From positions 62,001-126,000 of the forward strand of contig JBGALE010000010.1 of NCBI GenBank assembly GCA_044223995.1: a DNA stretch of 64,000 nucleotides. Reading direction: 5' to 3'. Of the stretch, positions 8,844 to 17,528 are shown piece after piece. Made by a program: the position numbers and the translations under genes. Position 1 is the stretch's first letter. Each line of letters begins with the position of its first letter. A model generated the notes under the pieces. The model was given only the letters and a program-made list of their open reading frames with translations. It did no database searches and was not told the DNA's origin. Source of the stretch: JACMLD01 sp044223995. GTDB taxonomy: Bacteria; Bacteroidota; Bacteroidia; Chitinophagales; Chitinophagaceae.

Positions 8844-11294
8844 TTATTCCGACCGCAAACTCTCTACAGGGTTGGCAACGGCCGCCCTGATGGTTTGAAA
8901 TCCCAGTGTAATCACGGAAAACAAAACAATCAATATTGCCGTCAATGCAAAAACCCACCAACTGATGGTTGTCCGGTAAACATAATTTTCCAGCCATTTG
9001 TGAACAGCCCACCATGCTGCAGGCGCGGCTATCACAAATGCCAGCACTACCAGTTTTATAAAATCGCGTGAAAGCGTGGATACAATAGCCGGTACCGTTG
9101 CCCCCAAAACTTTCCTGACACCGATTTCCTTTTTCCTTCGGTTGGTGGTGTATATCACCAGGCCAAGCAAACCGAGGCAGCTTATTGTTACCATCAATCC
9201 CGTGGCCCACATTAACAGGCGGGAAGTATTTCTTTCACTTTGATACAAAGACGCGATCTTATCATCCACAAACGAATAATTAAACGCTGCTTCAGGATAT
9301 TGCTGGTTGTATAATTTTTCTATTTTACTGATGGCTGCAGGCCATACGTTGCCTTCCCTGCCGCCGGGGCGCAATTTTATGTGAAATGTATTTCCGGTAC
9401 CACCTGCAAAAACCATTGCACCGATTTCAGAACGTGCCGACTGATCATGAAAATCCTTCATCACGCCTACAATTGGTAATGTTTTCCCGTTAAACAATAA
9501 ATGACCCTTTAATGCATCGGCGGGATGCTGAAAGCCTAATATTTTTGCATAGGTTTCATTGATAACAAATTCACTGAAGCTGTCCACTATCTGAACATTT
9601 CTTCCCGCAAGTACCGGTACTTCGTACAACTTCAGAAAATTGGTATCACCCCAGCGTATTTGCACATTTGTCTTCACATCCTCTTTTTCCTTACACTGGA
9701 TATTGGTAAATGCTACACCAGCATCAGCAGGGCTCATAAACCCACTGCTGGCCATAGCCACTCCGGGTACCTGGCTGATGTCGCGCAATAATGTCACACT
9801 ATGTGTTTTTACTGTATCAAATGGCAAATCGAATGTGATGACTGCCTCCTTGTTAAAACCCATATCCATATTGAGTGTATAATGGATCTGTTTGCTCACT
9901 ACAATCGTTCCGATAATAAAAAACTGGGCCACGACAAACTGTGTCACTGTCAAACTCTTTCTTATCCATGCATTTCTTGTTTCACCTGAATAAGTAAATG
10001 CCTGGTTTTTTAATGAGCGCACTGGATTGTACCCGGATAACACCAGGGCCGGGTAAATACCTGACAGAAAACTTACGAGCAGGGTCAATAGAATAAGAAA
10101 TACGATCAATGATGGCTGAGCCAGTAAACTCAATTCGAGGCCGGGCGGAATAAAATCACTAAAAACATTTAGTAATAATGGTGTTAACACAATTGAACAA
10201 ACCGAGGCAATGGCGGTAATCAATAATGTTTCACTTAGAAACTGGATGATCAATTGTTTCCTGGAGCTGCCCATTGTTTTACGGATACCAATTTCCTTTG
10301 CCCGTTGCGATGCGTGCGCCGTGGAAAGATTGATAAAATTGATGCAGCCAAGTACCAATAGAAAAGCTGCAACGGCCAGTAAACCGTATAATGTGGAACG
10401 GGCTGCCAACCGGACGCCGAAACTCGCATAATCAGAATTGAAGTGAATATCGCTCAAAGGCTGCAGCCTGTAACTCAAAACGCTATTGGGGCTGGGATGC
10501 GTATTATATTTCTTAAACATTTGCTGCACCTGCGCTTCTATTTCTTCCTTTTTCTTCCCAGGCTGCAGTTTTACAAACAACTGTGTATACGCCATCCAGT
10601 CGTTCCACACCGTCATCATAAAATGGTTTTTCAGATCGGTGGCCATAATGGTTGGTTCGGAAATAAATTCACGGGCAGTAAACATAGTGGCCTCATCCAT
10701 ATCTTTCACGATACCGCTGACGGTCACACGAAGATCGTTGTTGTACACTATTTCCCTCCCGATGATATTATTCATTGGCGTGCCGGGAAAATAAGTATGC
10801 GCCCTGCTTTCACTCAGTATTACTTTGAACGGATCCTTTAAGGAAGCAATTCCCGAACCTGCCAGTAACTGGTAAGGAACCACATCGAAATAGGAAGTGG
10901 CGGCGAACACGATATTATTTTGCTTTTTAAAAGCAACTGGCTTTTCTGCCTTATTATTATTGACAACCGATACATTGGCAGTAGCATCACCCTGGAACTG
11001 GAATAGGGTAAAGACATTTTCCAATCCTGTTACTTCTTTCTTCATAGCCTCTCCCATCGGTGCCGGCACTGCCGCACTGTGTCCTTTTACACCGTTAAAC
11101 GATGCATCCAGCACTACGCGGTATACACGTTGCCGCTGCGGAACATAATGTTCAAAACTATATTCATAATAAACAATCAGGAAAATAACCAGTGCAGCGC
11201 TGATACCAATTGACAAGCCCAGTATATTAATTATTGAGAAAGCTTTGTTTCTCCGGAAATTCCTGAAGGCAGTAAGGAAATAATTTTTGAACAT
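8844..11294 (-). CDS. MacB/FtsX-like ABC transporter permease
   Basis: This is an 816-residue inner-membrane permease with two FtsX-type halves. The first has an N-terminal anchor (FSIINILGLSIGISAALVIF), a large periplasmic MacB-type domain to about residue 280, and three helices at about 290-430. The second repeats the pattern, ending with three helices after KKEIGVRKVLGATVPAIV. The recurring (K)EIG(I/V)RK motif follows each periplasmic domain, as in this family. Such two-unit permeases are very common in Bacteroidota and act in lipoprotein or peptide efflux or as mechanotransmitters. No ATP-binding subunit is adjacent, so it must pair with a distant one. Confidence 0.9.
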   Translation of the reverse strand: MFKNYFLTAFRNFRRNKAFSIINILGLSIGISAALVIFLIVYYEYSFEHYVPQRQRVYRVVLDASFNGVKGHSAAVPAPMGEAMKKEVTGLENVFTLFQFQGDATANVSVVNNNKAEKPVAFKKQNNIVFAATSYFDVVPYQLLAGSGIASLKDPFKVILSESRAHTYFPGTPMNNIIGREIVYNNDLRVTVSGIVKDMDEATMFTAREFISEPTIMATDLKNHFMMTVWNDWMAYTQLFVKLQPGKKKEEIEAQVQQMFKKYNTHPSPNSVLSYRLQPLSDIHFNSDYASFGVRLAARSTLYGLLAVAAFLLVLGCINFINLSTAHASQRAKEIGIRKTMGSSRKQLIIQFLSETLLITAIASVCSIVLTPLLLNVFSDFIPPGLELSLLAQPSLIVFLILLTLLVSFLSGIYPALVLSGYNPVRSLKNQAFTYSGETRNAWIRKSLTVTQFVVAQFFIIGTIVVSKQIHYTLNMDMGFNKEAVITFDLPFDTVKTHSVTLLRDISQVPGVAMASSGFMSPADAGVAFTNIQCKEKEDVKTNVQIRWGDTNFLKLYEVPVLAGRNVQIVDSFSEFVINETYAKILGFQHPADALKGHLLFNGKTLPIVGVMKDFHDQSARSEIGAMVFAGGTGNTFHIKLRPGGREGNVWPAAISKIEKLYNQQYPEAAFNYSFVDDKIASLYQSERNTSRLLMWATGLMVTISCLGLLGLVIYTTNRRKKEIGVRKVLGATVPAIVSTLSRDFIKLVVLAFVIAAPAAWWAVHKWLENYVYRTTISWWVFALTAILIVLFSVITLGFQTIRAAVANPVESLRSE

Positions 11295-11466
11295 GGTAAG
11301 ATTTTGTTGGATGAAGCCGGTACAAATGAATCAGCTTGCTATAACCCAACAATATGCCTGTTGTATAATTGCCTGAATACTAAGTTGCTTTTGAATTTAA
11401 CCGTGGGCATACTGTACGGTTTTGATGCAAAACCTGTACGATTTTGAAATTAAAATGAACCCTGCT

Positions 11467-11922
11467 TCAGACCAGCGCTGCATCCAGTAATCGCCGGTGA
11501 TAGTTTACCTGTCCCAAATGATATCCGAGATGAACAGACAGGTGCACCAGCATGTATTCGGTGGAAGTTTTTGATTCGAACACCAGTTGCGGGTATTCCA
11601 TTTGCAATTGCGCTGGTGTTAGTTGCCCCAGTGTAGTCTCAACTACCACGATGGTTGCCAATACCTTTTCTATCAACTCTGTCCTCGGAATATTTTTAAG
11701 TGAAAACTCCAGGTCGCGGTGGCGCACATAACCGGAATTTCCCAATACTGCTCCAATATAAGTATTAAGGTTGCCCACCAGGTGCAGGCTAAGATTGCCG
11801 GCTGAATTGCTGATACTTTTTTCAATATGCCAGATTTTTTCTTCGTTGCGGTATTGTTCCAATTCTGATTTTAACCGGTTGAGATCCCTTGTAAAAATTT
11901 TCTGCAATATTCCTGTTAACAT
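11467..11922 (-). CDS. DinB-like four-helix protein
   Basis: This 151-residue protein has the DinB/DUF1572 four-helix pattern. A first histidine lies in LSLHLVGNL and a second pair in SVHLGYHLGQVNYH, giving the three-His metal site of the family. DinB proteins include metal-dependent thiol transferases and many uncharacterised stress proteins. I chose the ATG at 11922 (MLTGILQKIF); the frame extends 28 codons further upstream, but those do not look like this fold. It reads towards the permease gene, 172 bases away. A second DinB-type gene lies at 14788. Confidence 0.8.
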   Translation of the reverse strand: MLTGILQKIFTRDLNRLKSELEQYRNEEKIWHIEKSISNSAGNLSLHLVGNLNTYIGAVLGNSGYVRHRDLEFSLKNIPRTELIEKVLATIVVVETTLGQLTPAQLQMEYPQLVFESKTSTEYMLVHLSVHLGYHLGQVNYHRRLLDAALV

Positions 11923-12135
11923 GTTGTTCGATTTTAATCTGTTCCTGGCAATTATATTTTTAGGCATGAAGGTACTGGGAATTATCGTTATGGAGTTTGC
12001 AGGCAAAAGCCATTCATCACATCGCCGCTTTATATTAAAATAACTTTACCTTTAAATAACTAAACCCAAAGGCCGGATTAGCATAATTTCCATTTCGTAT
12101 TGAAATGTGCCCTGGATACTCTAATATTTTCCGGT

Positions 12136-13842
12136 ATGAATAAAATAAAAATAAATGGGCCTTTGTATGGGTTTACTATTTGTATACTGATTGCCTGTTT
12201 TTCCTGCAAACAAAAAAATACCGCACCCTCAGCAGATATCATCAGTGATATTAGTCTTAAAAGGGGATCTGTTGTTTTGTGCGGCCCTCCTGAAAAACAA
12301 TTTGGGAAGGTATCCTTTACCATAACGGCTACCGAAAAAATTCAAAGGGAATTTGATATGGCCATTGCCTTGCTGCATTCGTTTGAATACGATGAGGCAG
12401 AAAAATCATTTGCAAAAATAATTGATGAAGACCACTCCTGCGCGATGGCTTACTGGGGTGTTGCCATGAGCAATTATCATCCCCTGTGGACGCCGCCAAC
12501 AGAAGAAGAATTGACAAAGGGTTCTAAAGCAATTGCTATTGCGCAATCCATCCCTGCAAAATCAAAAAGAGAAGAAGCCTATATCAACGCCATTGCAGCT
12601 TTTTTTACTGACTGGAAGAAAATGGATCACCATGCCCGCAGTGTAAATTTTGAAAAGGCAATGGAAAAAATTTATACCAGTTACCCCGACGATAAGGAAG
12701 CCGCCGTTTTTTATTCCCTGGCATTGGATGCAGCCGCTGACCCTGGTGATAAAACATACAAGAACCAGCGAAAAGCAGGTGCCATACTCAATCAAATTTA
12801 CCCTGGCGAACCCAATCACCCTGGCATTGTACATTATATCATTCACAGTTATGATTATCCCGAACTGGCAAGTCTTGCTTTGCCCGCTGCCAGGCAATAT
12901 GCTTCTATAGCACCTTCCTCCGCCCATGCACAACACATGCCTTCACATATTTTTACCAGGCTGGGCTTATGGGGTGAATGCATACAATCTAACCTGGTTT
13001 CCACGGCTTCTGCAAGATGTTATGCAGAAAGCGCGGGTATTCAAGGGCATTGGGATGAAGAATTGCATGGGCTGGATTATTTGGTGTATTCCTACCTGCA
13101 AACCGGAGAAAACAAACACGCAAAAGAACAATGCGATTATCTTGACACTATAAAAAATGTATATCCTCTTAATTTTAAAGACGCATATGCTTTTGCGGCT
13201 ATCCCTTCCCGGTATGTGCTGGAAAATAAGTTATGGAAAGAAGCGGCTGTTCTTCCACTGCACCCTATTTCTTTTCCATGGCAAAAATTTCCGTGGCAGG
13301 AAGCCATCATACATTTTACAAGACTGATGGGCAATGTTCATACCGGCAACATGGATTCGGCCAGTGCAGAACTAGGCAAACTGAGCAAGCTGCACAGCAT
13401 ACTGGTAGAACAAAAGGATACTTATAAAGCAAACCAGGTGCAGATACAAATTAATACAGCAAAAGCCTGGATATTATTTGCGAATGGAAACAAAAAAGAA
13501 GCAGAACAGTTAATGATCAATGCAGCAGATATGGAAGACAATACAGAAAAACATCCCGTCACGCCTGGCGAAGTAATTCCCGCGAGGGAACTGCTGGCTG
13601 ACATGCTATTGCAGATGAACCAGCCCCAAAAAGCCTTGTATGCCTACGAAGCTGATTTAAAAACGCATCCCAACCGTTTCAATGGTTTGTATGGTGCCGC
13701 ATTGTCTTCACAACTATCAAACAACAGCGAAAAAGCAGCTACTTATTACCAAAAATTACTGGAAACCTGCCATTCTCCCGGTGCCAACAGGCAGGAATTG
13801 AATGAAGCAAAAACATATTTGCGAAAACAACGCAGTCTTTGA
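12136..13842 (+). CDS. TPR lipoprotein with conserved histidine clusters
   Basis: This 568-residue lipoprotein has a leader ending in LIAC (Cys21). The ATG at 12136 gives a proper leader, whereas the upstream in-frame ATG at 12100 does not. Helical TPR-like repeats run throughout, with an early family motif AMAYWGVAMSNYHPLW. The centre carries HYIIH (H233, H237) and HAQHMPSH (H264, H267, H271), an arrangement that looks like a metal site and recurs in a broad family of TPR proteins annotated only as hypothetical. The periplasmic location is inferred. The gene stands alone, divergent from the DinB gene. Confidence 0.8.
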   Translation: MNKIKINGPLYGFTICILIACFSCKQKNTAPSADIISDISLKRGSVVLCGPPEKQFGKVSFTITATEKIQREFDMAIALLHSFEYDEAEKSFAKIIDEDHSCAMAYWGVAMSNYHPLWTPPTEEELTKGSKAIAIAQSIPAKSKREEAYINAIAAFFTDWKKMDHHARSVNFEKAMEKIYTSYPDDKEAAVFYSLALDAAADPGDKTYKNQRKAGAILNQIYPGEPNHPGIVHYIIHSYDYPELASLALPAARQYASIAPSSAHAQHMPSHIFTRLGLWGECIQSNLVSTASARCYAESAGIQGHWDEELHGLDYLVYSYLQTGENKHAKEQCDYLDTIKNVYPLNFKDAYAFAAIPSRYVLENKLWKEAAVLPLHPISFPWQKFPWQEAIIHFTRLMGNVHTGNMDSASAELGKLSKLHSILVEQKDTYKANQVQIQINTAKAWILFANGNKKEAEQLMINAADMEDNTEKHPVTPGEVIPARELLADMLLQMNQPQKALYAYEADLKTHPNRFNGLYGAALSSQLSNNSEKAATYYQKLLETCHSPGANRQELNEAKTYLRKQRSL

Positions 13843-13998
13843 TCGCGGCATTAAAACATCAACCCATCTCCCCTTGTATCACATTGTTTCAATTTACTAT
13901 TGAAAGGGAAGAACACTGGTGATCACCGTCATCAGAACGGCTGAAACCTGTCATAATATGGCAGCATGCCTTAGCAGCAACTTTGTAAAAATGATACA

Positions 13999-14706
13999 AT
14001 GAAAAAGCTGCTTCTGCTTTTATTTATACCGGTGTTGTTACTCATTTTTACCACCTGCAGCAAGTATCCACAGGTTTTTTCTGTGAATAATTTTATGACT
14101 GAATTAAGCAACAGCCGAAAAGTACCCAACGTCAACCTGCTTGAAATAAAAAGCCTGCAGGGTAATTGGACAGGATTGAGTACCGGCCGCTGGATTGATA
14201 CTTCACACAAGATCAACATCAATAATGGATCAACGAATGACATCAATACCTATTTCGTCCATGTCAGCTATACAGGTGCAGATCATACCAACACGTCCCT
14301 GGAAGATCCTATGGGGCATGATGCAGGTTATACCGATACCACGCACTATGAAATGATCTTTATTTCGGTGAACGGACAAACTTATGCGGAACTGGTAAGC
14401 TTTGGTAAATATGAATCTGAAAATTTCTTCAAACTACCGCTTTGCATCAGTACTTATGCAAAAGTAAATAAGATAAACAGCGACACTATCATCGTGCAAA
14501 TGCTTAATGGAAGAGCGGTAATTCCACTCATTGAAAAAAACAAATACCAGTACTTTGTACCATTCGTATCAAAAATTGACACCGGTTTTACTTGCGTTTA
14601 CCTGACAGAAGAGCCCGCAGGGCTTGCAAAAATCCTTGGGGAGCTGTATGCAGTCCCACAGGCTTATCAACCACCCGACACGATTATTCGCGTGCATGGA
14701 AAATAA
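13999..14706 (+). CDS. Putative lipoprotein of unknown function
   Basis: This 235-residue protein has a strong lipoprotein leader (LLLIFTTC, Cys20). No domain is recognised. The mature part is predicted to be mostly beta, with blocks such as SLQGNWTGLSTGRW and MIFISVNGQTYAELVSFGKY that suggest a lipocalin-like or similar small barrel, but this is a guess from the pattern. It lies 157 bases after the TPR lipoprotein and 81 bases before a DinB gene, all on the plus strand. A box CAACTTTG 17 bases before the start may be its -7 element. Confidence 0.75.
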   Translation: MKKLLLLLFIPVLLLIFTTCSKYPQVFSVNNFMTELSNSRKVPNVNLLEIKSLQGNWTGLSTGRWIDTSHKININNGSTNDINTYFVHVSYTGADHTNTSLEDPMGHDAGYTDTTHYEMIFISVNGQTYAELVSFGKYESENFFKLPLCISTYAKVNKINSDTIIVQMLNGRAVIPLIEKNKYQYFVPFVSKIDTGFTCVYLTEEPAGLAKILGELYAVPQAYQPPDTIIRVHGK

Positions 14707-14787
14707 AGAAACGAACCTGTCAATATTATCTTCACATCATGGCTTTTATTTCTTCGTTACCTTTAACGACACTATTGACAGTAACCA

Positions 14788-15312
14788 ATGAAATTTACCA
14801 TTTCAACATCAATCGAAATACTGGAACGAACACCTGTAGTATTGCGCTCGTTGCTGCAGGGGCTTTCAGATGAATGGGTCACGCCAAATGAAGGATCAGG
14901 CACATGGAGTGCCTACGATATCGTTGGCCATTTGATTCATGGCGAAAAAACCGATTGGATACCCAGGATGCAAATTATACGCTCGGGCAGCGATGAACGA
15001 AAATTTGAAAAATTTGATCGTTTTGCACAGTTTGAAAATAGCAAGGGGAAAACAATGCTGCAGTTACTGGATGAATTTTCCCAATTAAGGGAGATAAATA
15101 TCAACATACTGCGTTCTGCCAATATTACTGATTCGCAATTCGGGGAAACAGGTGTGCACCCGGCATTTGGCAATGTTACTTTATCACAACTGCTCTCTAC
15201 CTGGGTGGTGCATGATCTCAACCATATTGCACAAATTTCAAGAGTGATGGCCAAACAGTACAAAGAAGCAGTGGGTCCGTGGATAGCCTACCTGGGAATA
15301 TTGAATCAATAA
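14788..15312 (+). CDS. DinB-family putative metal-dependent hydrolase
   Basis: This 174-residue protein has the DinB_2 pattern. GTWSAYDIVGHLIHGEK holds the first metal histidine and VVHDLNHIAQISRVMA holds the H-x3-H pair. The length is typical. Proteins of this group, including YfiT-like ones, are metal-binding and mostly of unknown substrate. It is followed after 28 bases by a deoxyribosyltransferase-like gene, so the two are likely co-transcribed. It is clearly different in sequence from the DinB gene at 11467 and not a recent duplicate. Confidence 0.88.
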   Translation: MKFTISTSIEILERTPVVLRSLLQGLSDEWVTPNEGSGTWSAYDIVGHLIHGEKTDWIPRMQIIRSGSDERKFEKFDRFAQFENSKGKTMLQLLDEFSQLREININILRSANITDSQFGETGVHPAFGNVTLSQLLSTWVVHDLNHIAQISRVMAKQYKEAVGPWIAYLGILNQ

Positions 15313-15340
15313 TTAATTTAACCGCAAGCACGCCCAAAGC

Positions 15341-15748
15341 ATGACTGCCTATATCTCTATTAGCTACAGCAACCGAAAGAATTTGCAAGCGGAAGTTGAT
15401 GCGATCATGGAAATCTTACAACAATATAGCATCACCGGTTTTGTTTTTGCAGACGCTTACAGTTTCAATGCTTCACAGGAAAAAGAAATGATGGCCCAGG
15501 CGTTTACAGACATCGATAGATGCGTATTGCTGATTGCCGAAACTTCCGAAAAGGGAATTGGTATTGGTGTAGAAACAGGTTATGCAAAGGCGAAAGGGAA
15601 ACCGGTTATCTACCTGCGCAATATTGCCGCAGCACATTCTACGACTGTGTCGGGCGCCAGTGATTACCAGGTGATATATCATGACATTGTACATTTGCAA
15701 TCGGAATTGGAGAAAGCATTGTGCAATGCAGGGTTTTCCCACAAATAG
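15341..15748 (+). CDS. Nucleoside 2-deoxyribosyltransferase-like protein
   Basis: This is a 135-residue soluble protein. The segment IDRCVLLIAETSEKGIGIG followed by VETGYAKAKGKPVIYL resembles nucleoside 2-deoxyribosyltransferases, in which a conserved glutamate in E(x)GYA acts as nucleophile. The N-terminal YISISYSNRK is a plausible first beta strand. It could equally be a TIR/SLOG-like nucleotide-binding relative, since this fold group is broad. It probably belongs to a short operon with the DinB gene upstream and the DUF695 gene downstream. Confidence 0.6.
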   Translation: MTAYISISYSNRKNLQAEVDAIMEILQQYSITGFVFADAYSFNASQEKEMMAQAFTDIDRCVLLIAETSEKGIGIGVETGYAKAKGKPVIYLRNIAAAHSTTVSGASDYQVIYHDIVHLQSELEKALCNAGFSHK

Positions 15749-15808
15749 AGGTCATTGTTGATCTGTCAGAAGAAAGAAAATATATTTACTGTTATTACTA
15801 ACACGCTT

Positions 15809-16621
15809 ATGAAAAATTTCATTGCCTTATTTTTACTAATCACTCTCTCAAGTACAGTTATTTTTGCCCAAAAAGACAATTGGGATATTTATATGGCGAG
15901 TTTTGAAAAAGGGCCTGGATCGGTGATAATTAATATGTCCGCAAAAAACTATGCTCCTGTAAAAAATCTTCCTTTTCTGTTGGTCACAGGAGTTACATTC
16001 AAACATTGTGACAGTACAGGTTTTCCGCCCCAGGAAGAATTTGCCACGCTGTATACAATTTCTGATTCAGTTAAGTCTGCTTTGGAAAAAGTTGTCATTG
16101 GTACCCAGGTAGCAACTTTTACTTATCAATGCAGGCGAAGAGATTATTACTATGTCCACGATACGACCGGGCTTAGAAATTTACTGGAGAAAGTTTACAA
16201 CACTTATTTTAAGGATTATGCATATACAAATTCAATAACGGCAGACACTAAATGGGACAGTTACCTGAATGGTTTATATCCAAGTGAAGTTATCCTGGAA
16301 TACATGCGAAATGATAAGGTGCTGATGAAACTGACAGAAGCAGGTGACAAACTGGAAAAAACCAGGCAGGTTGATCATTGGATTTATTTTCCGACGGAAA
16401 AAGACAGGGACTGCTTTATAAACTATGCAAACAGTCAACATTTCAAGGTTGAAAACAAAGAAAAGGCAAACAATGGTATGCGGCCATTTAAATTGCAAAT
16501 TTCAAGAATCGATAAAGTAGATATAACATCTATTTCGAATCTCACTATTGTACTCAGAAAAGAAGCGGTAAAATGCAACGGAGAATATGATGGCTGGGAA
16601 ACATTTATTATAAAAGATTGA
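15809..16621 (+). CDS. Exported DUF695 / RraB-like protein
   Basis: This 270-residue protein has a signal peptide (LLITLSSTVIFAQ). The mature chain begins WDIYMASFEKGPGSVIINMS, the start of the DUF695 domain (to about residue 140). A second domain (about 150-265) contains KTRQVDHWIYFPTEKDR and resembles RraB, the RNase E inhibitor family. The two-domain layout is known, but its role is not. A signal peptide is unexpected for an RraB-like domain. The upstream in-frame start at 15755 is rejected because it places 18 polar residues before the leader. Confidence 0.75.
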   Translation: MKNFIALFLLITLSSTVIFAQKDNWDIYMASFEKGPGSVIINMSAKNYAPVKNLPFLLVTGVTFKHCDSTGFPPQEEFATLYTISDSVKSALEKVVIGTQVATFTYQCRRRDYYYVHDTTGLRNLLEKVYNTYFKDYAYTNSITADTKWDSYLNGLYPSEVILEYMRNDKVLMKLTEAGDKLEKTRQVDHWIYFPTEKDRDCFINYANSQHFKVENKEKANNGMRPFKLQISRIDKVDITSISNLTIVLRKEAVKCNGEYDGWETFIIKD

Positions 16622-16822
16622 GCCATAAGAAAGTTTAAGGCTAATCTTACATTATATAGGCTCGAAATCAGCGATTGCCCAAAAAAAGTATTGGAGGAAT
16701 TAACAACTGGACTTTAGAATAATCAATAAGCGTTTGTTAAAAAATAAATGTATTATCCGTTTTGATTTTTGAACTTTGAATTTTTACTTCCATTTCCCGT
16801 TCTTTCCCGATCTTTGCGGCTC

Positions 16823-17443
16823 ATGATAAACACAGCCACCAGCATCGTTACATTGCCAGTAATGGAATCTTTTTATACACTCCAGGGAGAAGGGTTTCAC
16901 CAGGGACGTGCCGCCTATTTCATTCGTTTGGGCGGATGCGATGTGGGATGTGTTTGGTGCGATGTAAAGGAAAGCTGGGATGCTTCAAAACATCCGCAGC
17001 AAACTACCGACCAGATTGTATCGGAAGCAAGTCGTTTCCCTGGAAGGCTGGCAGTAATCACCGGCGGAGAACCACTGATGCACCAACTGGATGAGTTGAC
17101 CACTTCCCTTCAGCTTGCAGGCTTTGAAACCAATATAGAAACATCCGGTTCGCACCCGCTCAGTGGCCATTGGGACTGGATATGTTTATCTCCCAAAAAA
17201 TTCAAGGCGCCGCTTCCTGAAATAGTTCCTGTTGCCAATGAATTAAAGGTTGTCATCTTTAATAAAAGCGATTTTGCCTGGGCAGAAAAATATGCTGCTG
17301 CCGTTTCTCCTTCCTGTAAACTGTACCTGCAACCGGAATGGGACAAATCGGCCATTGTGACACCTATGATTATTGATTATATAAAGGCACACCCCCAATG
17401 GGAACTGAGCCTGCAGGTGCACAAGTATATTAACGTTCCTTAA
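16823..17443 (+). CDS. queE: 7-carboxy-7-deazaguanine synthase (radical SAM)
   Basis: QueE converts 6-carboxytetrahydropterin to 7-carboxy-7-deazaguanine in queuosine biosynthesis. The 206-residue protein shows FYTLQGEGFHQGRAAYFIRL, the iron-sulfur motif C-x3-C-x2-C (GCDVGCVWCD) and the SAM-binding GGEPLMH. The shortened core is typical of QueE. I place the start at the ATG 16823, because GATCTTTG, close to the -7 consensus, ends 6 bases before it and the 18 codons upstream are not family-like. The substrate could come from one of the QueD-type enzymes at 58549 and 59140. Confidence 0.9.
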   Translation: MINTATSIVTLPVMESFYTLQGEGFHQGRAAYFIRLGGCDVGCVWCDVKESWDASKHPQQTTDQIVSEASRFPGRLAVITGGEPLMHQLDELTTSLQLAGFETNIETSGSHPLSGHWDWICLSPKKFKAPLPEIVPVANELKVVIFNKSDFAWAEKYAAAVSPSCKLYLQPEWDKSAIVTPMIIDYIKAHPQWELSLQVHKYINVP

Positions 17444-17528
17444 AATTATCAGTTGCTATATTTACAGGAATATTAAAAGAATAAATATCGGTTCGCAACG
17501 TTTACATTGTCATGTTTACCATAATTCC

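Noticed and set aside
13887..13905. Inverted repeat TTTCAA / TTGAAA after the TPR lipoprotein gene
   Set aside because: Six-base stem without a T run; too weak to call a terminator.
16622..16822. Possible preQ1 or other riboswitch before queE
   Set aside because: No conserved aptamer pattern is visible, and a -7 box right before the ATG leaves almost no leader.
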